Origin: Bradyrhizobium viridifuturi
GTDB taxonomy: Bacteria > Pseudomonadota > Alphaproteobacteria > Rhizobiales > Xanthobacteraceae
Length of the DNA: 64,000 nt
Assembly (NCBI RefSeq): GCF_001238275.1
Contig: NZ_LGTB01000028.1
Location: 1-64,000 of the forward strand
Reading direction: 5' to 3'
Part shown: positions 59,674 through 64,000 of the stretch, one piece after another
Position numbering within the stretch: position 1 is the first letter of the stretch
How the letters are laid out: every line of letters begins with the position of its first letter
The notes under the pieces: model-generated
Database searches by the model: none
What the model was told of the DNA's origin: nothing
The model's input: the letters and a program-made list of their open reading frames with translations, nothing else
Program-made: the position numbers and the translations under genes

Positions 59674-60606
59674 CTACTTCTTCAAATTCGCGTGCGGGCG
59701 GCCGAAGTCGGGCGCGGCGGAGTCCTGGCCGATCTCGACGATGCCGCGGCGGATGGCGCGGGTGCGGGTGAAGTGCTCGAACAGCGCTTCGCCGTCGCCT
59801 CGGCGGATCGCGCGGGTGAGCTTCGACAGATCCTCGGTGAAGGTGCCGAGCATCTCGAGCACGGCGTCCTTGTTGGCGAGGAACACGTCGCGCCACATCG
59901 TCGGGTCGGAGGCCGCGATACGGGTGAAGTCGCGGAAGCCGCCGGCGGAGAACTTGATCACCTCGGACTCCGTCACCTGCGCCAGCTCGTCGGCGGTGCC
60001 GACAATGGTGTAGGCGATCAGATGCGGCAGATGGCTGGTGATCGCGAGCACGAGGTCATGATGGTCCGGCGTCATGATCTCGACCTTGGCGCCGAGCGCT
60101 GCCCAGAACGCGCGCAACCGATCGGTCGCGGCGGGGTCTGTGCCTTCGGGCGGCGTCAGGATGCACCAGCGGTTGATGAACAGCTCGGCGAAGCCGGAAT
60201 CCGGACCGGAGTTCTCGGTGCCGGCGACGGGATGCGCGGGAACGAAATGCGCACCAGCGGGCAGATGCGGCGCCATGTCCTTGACCACGGCGCCCTTCAC
60301 CGAGCCGACGTCGGAGACGATGGCGCCGGGCTTGAGATGAGCGGCGATCTCGGCCGCGACCGGGCCGCAGGCGCGACGGGGAATGCAGAGGATGACGAGA
60401 TCGGCATCCCTGACCGCTTCGGCATTGGTCGCGACGACGCGATCGACGATGCCGAGCTCGGCAACGCGCGCCCGGGACTTCTCCGAGCGCGCGGTGGTGA
60501 CGATCTCGCCGACGAGGCCCTGCGCGCGCGCGCCGCGCGCGATCGAGCCGCCGATCAGGCCGAAGCCGATCAGAGCGATGCGGTTGAAGAGCGGAGCCGT
60601 GGTCAC
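59674..60606 (-). CDS. tyrC: Prephenate/arogenate dehydrogenase
   Basis: The 310-residue protein has the NAD-binding IALIGFGLIGGSIARGARA, CIPRRACGPV, the SDVGSVKGAVV segment, the HPVAGTENSGPD motif and the ITSHLPHLIAYT helix of TyrA-type dehydrogenases. It oxidises prephenate or arogenate, with loss of CO2, in tyrosine synthesis. The start is taken at GTG 60606, four bases after the hisC stop on the same strand, which fits tight operon spacing; the open frame runs further up. It lies after chorismate mutase and hisC, so the block makes aromatic amino acids. Confidence 0.92.
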   Translation of the reverse strand: MTTAPLFNRIALIGFGLIGGSIARGARAQGLVGEIVTTARSEKSRARVAELGIVDRVVATNAEAVRDADLVILCIPRRACGPVAAEIAAHLKPGAIVSDVGSVKGAVVKDMAPHLPAGAHFVPAHPVAGTENSGPDSGFAELFINRWCILTPPEGTDPAATDRLRAFWAALGAKVEIMTPDHHDLVLAITSHLPHLIAYTIVGTADELAQVTESEVIKFSAGGFRDFTRIAASDPTMWRDVFLANKDAVLEMLGTFTEDLSKLTRAIRRGDGEALFEHFTRTRAIRRGIVEIGQDSAAPDFGRPHANLKK

Positions 60607-60610
60607 GTCG

Positions 60611-61711
60611 TCACTTTCCGGCCAGGAAGTCGCGCAGCCCCTCGACCACGAGGCGGTTGGCTTCCTCGGTGCCAATGGTCATGCGCAGCGCATGCGGCAG
60701 CTTGTAATTGTTGAGCGCGCGCAGCACGAGGCCGCGCCGCGTGAGGTAGGCGTCGGCTTCCGCCGCGGTCCTGCCCTTGTCGGTCGGGAAATGGATCAGT
60801 ACGAAATTGGCGACGCTCGGCGTCACCTTCAGCCCGAGCTTGCCGATCTCCTCGGTCAGCCAGTTGCGCCACTGTTCGGTGTGGGTGCGCGACATCTGCA
60901 CATGCGCCGTGTCCTCGATCGCCGCCACCGCCGCCAGCATCGCCGGCGTCGTGACGTTGAACGGGCCGCGGATCCGGTTGCAGGCATCGACGATATGCGC
61001 CGGGCCGAACATCCAGCCGACCCGCAGCGCGGCGAGGCCGTGGATCTTGGAGAAGGTGTGCGTCACCACCGTGTTGTCGGTGGTCGCGACCAGCTCGATT
61101 CCGAGCTCGTAATCGTTGCGCGAGACGTAGTCGGCGTAGGCGGCGTCGAGCACCAGCAGCACATGCGCGGGCAGGGCTGCGCGCAGCCGCTTGACCTCGT
61201 CGAACGGGATATAGGTGCCGGTCGGGTTGTTCGGATTGGCGAGCCAAACCAGTTTTGTGCGCGGCGTCACCACCTTGAGGATGGCGTCGACATCGGCGGT
61301 GAAGTTGGCTTCGGCCGCGATCACGTTCCTGGCGCCGTTCGCCATGGTGGCGATCGGGTAGACCAGGAAGCCGTGGGTGGTCGAGATCGCCTCGTCGCCG
61401 GGCGCGAGATAGGTGTGCGCCAGGAGATTGAGGATCTCGTCGGAGCCGGCACCGCAGATGATGCGGTCGGGATCGAGCCCGTAGGCCCGGCCGATCGCCT
61501 CGCGCAGCACCCGCGAGGTGCCCTCCGGATAGTCCTCGAGATGGTCAGCCGCGGCCCTGTAGGCGGCGATCGCCTTCGGCGACGGCCCGAACGGCGTCTC
61601 GTTGGCGGACAGCTTGAACACCTTGCGGCCCGGTTCCGGCACCGGGCTCTTGCCGGGCGTGTAGGGCGCAATATCGAGGATGCCGGGGTTCGGCACAGGG
61701 CGGGACATCAT
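60611..61711 (-). CDS. hisC: Histidinol-phosphate aminotransferase (HisC family)
   Basis: The 366-residue class I/II aminotransferase has KLSANETPFGPSP, AGSDEILNLLAHTYL, the ANPNNPTGTYIPF motif, and the PLP lysine in THTFSKIHGLAALRVGW. HisC makes histidinol phosphate but often also transaminates aromatic keto acids. Its place between chorismate mutase and tyrC suggests the latter as its work here. The start is 61711 or the next codon (MSRPVPNPG). It is a few bases from the tyrC start and 45 bases from the chorismate mutase stop. Confidence 0.9.
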   Translation of the reverse strand: MMSRPVPNPGILDIAPYTPGKSPVPEPGRKVFKLSANETPFGPSPKAIAAYRAAADHLEDYPEGTSRVLREAIGRAYGLDPDRIICGAGSDEILNLLAHTYLAPGDEAISTTHGFLVYPIATMANGARNVIAAEANFTADVDAILKVVTPRTKLVWLANPNNPTGTYIPFDEVKRLRAALPAHVLLVLDAAYADYVSRNDYELGIELVATTDNTVVTHTFSKIHGLAALRVGWMFGPAHIVDACNRIRGPFNVTTPAMLAAVAAIEDTAHVQMSRTHTEQWRNWLTEEIGKLGLKVTPSVANFVLIHFPTDKGRTAAEADAYLTRRGLVLRALNNYKLPHALRMTIGTEEANRLVVEGLRDFLAGK

Positions 61712-61756
61712 CTACTCCGGATATACAGACGGCCAGTTCTGACTTCAGGTCTTGTT

Positions 61757-62604
61757 TCAGCTCTTGGCCGATCCGTTAGAAGGCACCGTATAGCGCGTTG
61801 CGTGGCTGCCGACGAGGGCCGAAGAGCGCACCGAGGCGCCGGCCTTGATCAAAGCGAGCTTGATCTTTTCGAAATCGTGCCCGGTAACCGAGACCAGCAG
61901 GGCCGCGCCGTCGAAGGCGGTGTCGGGGACCGCGACGATCTCGGCGAGTGGCGCCAAGCGCGGGCGACATCGGCGTTCCAGCCGGAGACGCGTACGCTCC
62001 AGGTCTGCACCTCCGTCACCATGGCGTCGTCAGCGACCCGCGAGATCAGGAACACCGGCAGCGCGGCGGGATGGTCGGCGCGCTCGAGGAACGGCAGCCG
62101 CGCGATGATCTTCGGCGCGCCATCGGCCTCCAGCGCATTCCACCACGGCGTGCGGCTCGCGATTGCGGAGACCAGCGCGAGGTCGCCCCTCGATTTAGCC
62201 ACCGCCTCGACAGCTGCCTGGGCGCTGAAATGTGACACGTAGGGCACCACGAAGCCGAAGTGAAACCGCGCCGAGTCGCGCATCGCGGACTCGCCGACCG
62301 AGACATCGGCATGCACGGCGAATGGCGCCTGCACATAGGTGAAGGTCGAGATGATGACGCGCCAGATGCCCTCGATGGTGTCGAGCGGGAGAATGCCGCG
62401 ATGGCGCTGCACCAGCTCGCGCATCATGCTGGCCTCGCGCGCCGGGCGGAACGCCGAGCCGACCTCCTGGGTCTTCTTGACCTGGATCAGGCGGTCGATG
62501 ATGTCGCCGCGCGCCATCAGCAGGCGGTGCACCTGTTCGTCGATCGCATCGATCTCCTTGCGCAGCTCCTGCAGCGAAGGCGGCGACGGGGGTGGGTTGG
62601 ACAT
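61757..62604 (-). CDS. Chorismate mutase (AroQ-type) with C-terminal regulatory-like domain, frameshifted
   Basis: The N-terminal part (LQELRKEIDAIDEQVHRLLMAR) is an AroQ chorismate mutase helix. Its active-site residues appear in ARGDIIDRLIQVKK and the MMRELVQRHRG helix. The rest (about 110-282) resembles a prephenate-dehydratase-fold and ACT-type tail with SGWNADVARA. It converts chorismate to prephenate. The frame is broken at 61956-61957: one added T yields ARALAPLAEIVAVPD and a protein of about 282 residues. The start is the ATG at 62602-62604. It is the first gene of the block with hisC and tyrC and diverges from metX. Confidence 0.85.
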
Positions 62605-62796
62605 GCTCTCAAACCTTGTCGTCCGGGCGGCCCGATGCCGTGCCGGACAGGGTCCCTGATTAGAAAAGACGGCCAGCGAAAGCAAAGAGAAACGTCGCAG
62701 CCGTGCCTTGCGCATTCGGTTAACCATGGGCGCCCGGCAAGGGACGTTCGCTGGCGCCTTGACGGCGGGGGGCCTGAGGACTACGTTCCCCTCACT

Positions 62797-62851
62797 CCGT
62801 GGTCATTTGAGCCGGCCGGCTTGCAGCCACGTTAAACAACTCGCTAAACAG
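62797..62851 (+). ncRNA. SAM-II riboswitch (metX leader)
   Basis: The sequence has the SAM-II (metA-type) pattern. P1 is CGTGG (62798-62802) paired with CCACG (62827-62831). The CATTTGAG loop follows on the 5' side, GGCTTGCAG comes just before the 3' arm of P1, and the conserved tail AACTCGCTAAAC (62838-62849) matches the pseudoknot part of the known aptamer. A GAG at 62809-62811 may pair with CTC at 62840-62842. SAM-II riboswitches sense S-adenosylmethionine and usually lie ahead of metA or metX genes in alphaproteobacteria, as here. Confidence 0.88.
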
Positions 62852-62902
62852 GCCGGGGACAGATCAGCTCCCGGCCGAACCTTGTTCAGGCCGGGTTTTT
62901 TT
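62851..62902 (+). terminator. Rho-independent terminator with competing antiterminator
   Basis: CCCGGCCGAAC (62870-62880) pairs with GTTC-a-GGCCGGG (62884-62895) around a three-base loop, followed by seven T (62896-62902). The segment GGCCGGG at 62851-62857, at the end of the riboswitch, can also pair with CCCGGCC at 62870-62876, which would block the terminator. The two foldings exclude each other, giving a SAM-controlled switch for metX. Confidence 0.8.
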
Positions 62903-62951
62903 GGCCTGATTTTCTGTTCGAGGCCTCCCCCGCGGAGGCAGGGTCGCCTAG

Positions 62952-64000
62952 ATGAGCAACGTGCGTCCGATACCGAGCCCGCAAACCCAGAGCGATGATC
63001 GCGCCCATGAGGCCGATCATCCGTCGTCATTGGTGGCGAAGTTCGGCATGGACCAGCCGCTGAAGCTCGATTGCGGCGTCGATCTCGCGCCGTTCCAGAT
63101 CGCCTATCAGACCTATGGCGTGCTCAATGCGGACAGGTCCAACGCGATCCTGATCTGCCATGCGCTGACCGGCGATCAGCACGTCAACAACACCCATCCC
63201 GTCACCGGCAAGCCCGGCTGGTGGGACACCATGGTCGGCGTCGGCAGGCCGATCGATCCCGAGAAATACTTCATCATCTGCTCCAACGTGATCGGCGGCT
63301 GCATGGGCTCGACGGGTCCTGCGTCGCTGAACCCCGCGACCGGCAAGGTGTGGGGGCTCGATTTCCCGATCATCACCATCCCCGACATGGTGCGCGCGCA
63401 GGCGATGCTGATCGACCGGCTCGGCATCACGACGCTGTTCTGCGTGGTCGGCGGCTCGATGGGCGGCATGCAGGTGCTGCAATGGACCGCGGCCTATCCG
63501 GAACGCGTGTTCGCACGCTCGCGATCGCCTGCTCGACGCGCCACTCGGCGCAGAACATCGCGTTCCACGAACTCGGCCGCCAGGCCGTCATGGCCGATCC
63601 GGACTGGCGCGGCGGCCGCTATGTCGACGAGGACACCCACCCGCATCGCGGTCTGGCGGTGGCGCGGATGGCCGCGCACATCACCTATCTCTCGGACGCG
63701 GCGCTGCACCGGAAATTCGGCCGGCGGATGCAGGATCGCGAGCTGCCGACCTTCTCGTTCGACGCGGACTTCCAGGTCGAGAGCTATCTGCGCTACCAGG
63801 GCTCGTCCTTTGTCGAGCGCTTCGATGCCAACTCCTATCTCTATCTGACCCGCGCAATGGACTATTTCGACATCGCGGCGGACCATAACGGCGTGCTGGC
63901 GAAGGCGTTCACCGGCATCAAGACCCGGTTCTGCGTGGTGTCGTTCACCAGCGACTGGCTGTTCCCGACCTCGGAATCGCGCGCGCTGGTGCATGCGCTG
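62952..64000 (+). CDS. metX: Homoserine O-acyltransferase MetX, frameshifted and cut by the window end
   Basis: MetX acylates homoserine (acetyl-CoA or succinyl-CoA donor) in methionine synthesis. The alpha/beta hydrolase marks are present: LICHALTGDQHVNN, the oxyanion-site segment NVIGGCMGSTGP, and the nucleophile serine in VGGSMGGMQVLQW. The frame breaks at 63515: GCACGC should read GCAACGC, which gives VFATLAIACSTRHSAQNIAFHE and a continuous protein. The window ends before the stop. The ATG at 62952 lies 50 bases after a SAM-II riboswitch/terminator leader that would turn the gene off when SAM is plentiful. metW usually follows but is out of view. Confidence 0.92.

Larger units (their letters stand above)
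62605..62951. other. Divergent intergenic region of about 347 bases (chorismate mutase / metX)
   Basis: This gap holds the chorismate mutase promoter and the metX leader. The plus-strand part includes a SAM-II riboswitch (62797-62851) and a GC-rich terminator (62870-62902), each listed separately. Nothing else is supported; short frames here are shadows. Confidence 0.75.

Noticed and set aside
1..64000. tRNA or rRNA genes
   Set aside because: I looked for T-loop and conserved ribosomal motifs on both strands and saw none; a dedicated scan would be needed to exclude a single tRNA.
1..64000. Prophage, insertion sequence or conjugative element
   Set aside because: No transposase, integrase, phage structural or transfer genes are seen.

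Overview
The window is high-GC alphaproteobacterial DNA and looks like a Bradyrhizobium or a very close relative (Hyphomicrobiales). The reasons are the gene order tlpA / argH-lptM-lysA, a TIGR02302 (DUF4175) protein, ftsEX followed by YdcF and PlsC, a TyrC-HisC-chorismate mutase block facing metX, an NdvC-like GH17 membrane protein, and several dispersed palindromic intergenic repeats typical of that genus. No rRNA, tRNA, CRISPR, prophage or insertion sequence was seen, so this is chromosome with a few accessory patches.

Layout. 1-7.95 kb: a minus-strand catabolic-looking block (NHL-repeat protein, FMO-type monooxygenase, DUF2855 protein, acyl-CoA synthetase, nitronate monooxygenase) with a divergent LysR gene. 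8.1-13.1 kb: accessory stretch with a sulfatase, an outer-membrane barrel protein, an aroE paralogue and a sterol-desaturase-type hydroxylase. 13.3-20.1 kb: NdvC-like glucan enzyme, AlkA-type glycosylase, RlaP-type nucleotidyltransferase overlapping gluQ, a hybrid histidine kinase with a histone-like tail, and YihY. 20.2-23.9 kb: HIG1-type small protein, cobalamin adenosyltransferase, etfBA and 3-hydroxybutyryl-CoA dehydrogenase. 24-28.5 kb: aminotransferase with a coupled 41-residue membrane ORF, LysR, DUF2975/XRE pair, YjfB-type protein, tlpA. 28.5-41 kb: argH-lptM-lysA, two small oxidoreductase/decarboxylase genes, TIGR02302, response regulator, zinc-ribbon protein, ftsE-ftsX-ydcF-plsC. 41-54 kb: LysR/NepI-like exporter, aldehyde dehydrogenase, redoxin, a lone MdtC-like RND pump, ankyrin protein, exported TPR-caspase, ChaC, DUF2125, GFA protein. 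54.4-59.4 kb: porin, membrane protein, Bug/TctC binding protein, a lower-GC membrane protein, VOC protein. 59.7-64 kb: tyrC, hisC and chorismate mutase on the minus strand, then metX on the plus strand behind a SAM-II riboswitch with a terminator.

Two window-wide points matter. First, ten genes are each broken by what looks like one missing base, nearly always in a short homopolymer or GC run, including lysA, etfA and metX. Every break is of the same kind, so base-calling or assembly deletions are more likely than gene decay; I annotate these as whole genes with the break position. Second, several palindromic repeat families sit between genes. The sharpest regulatory signals are the SAM-II/terminator leader of metX, an array of nine units at exact 11-bp spacing built on TTGCGCAA upstream of the DUF2125 gene, and AT-rich operator-like dyads at two divergent promoters.
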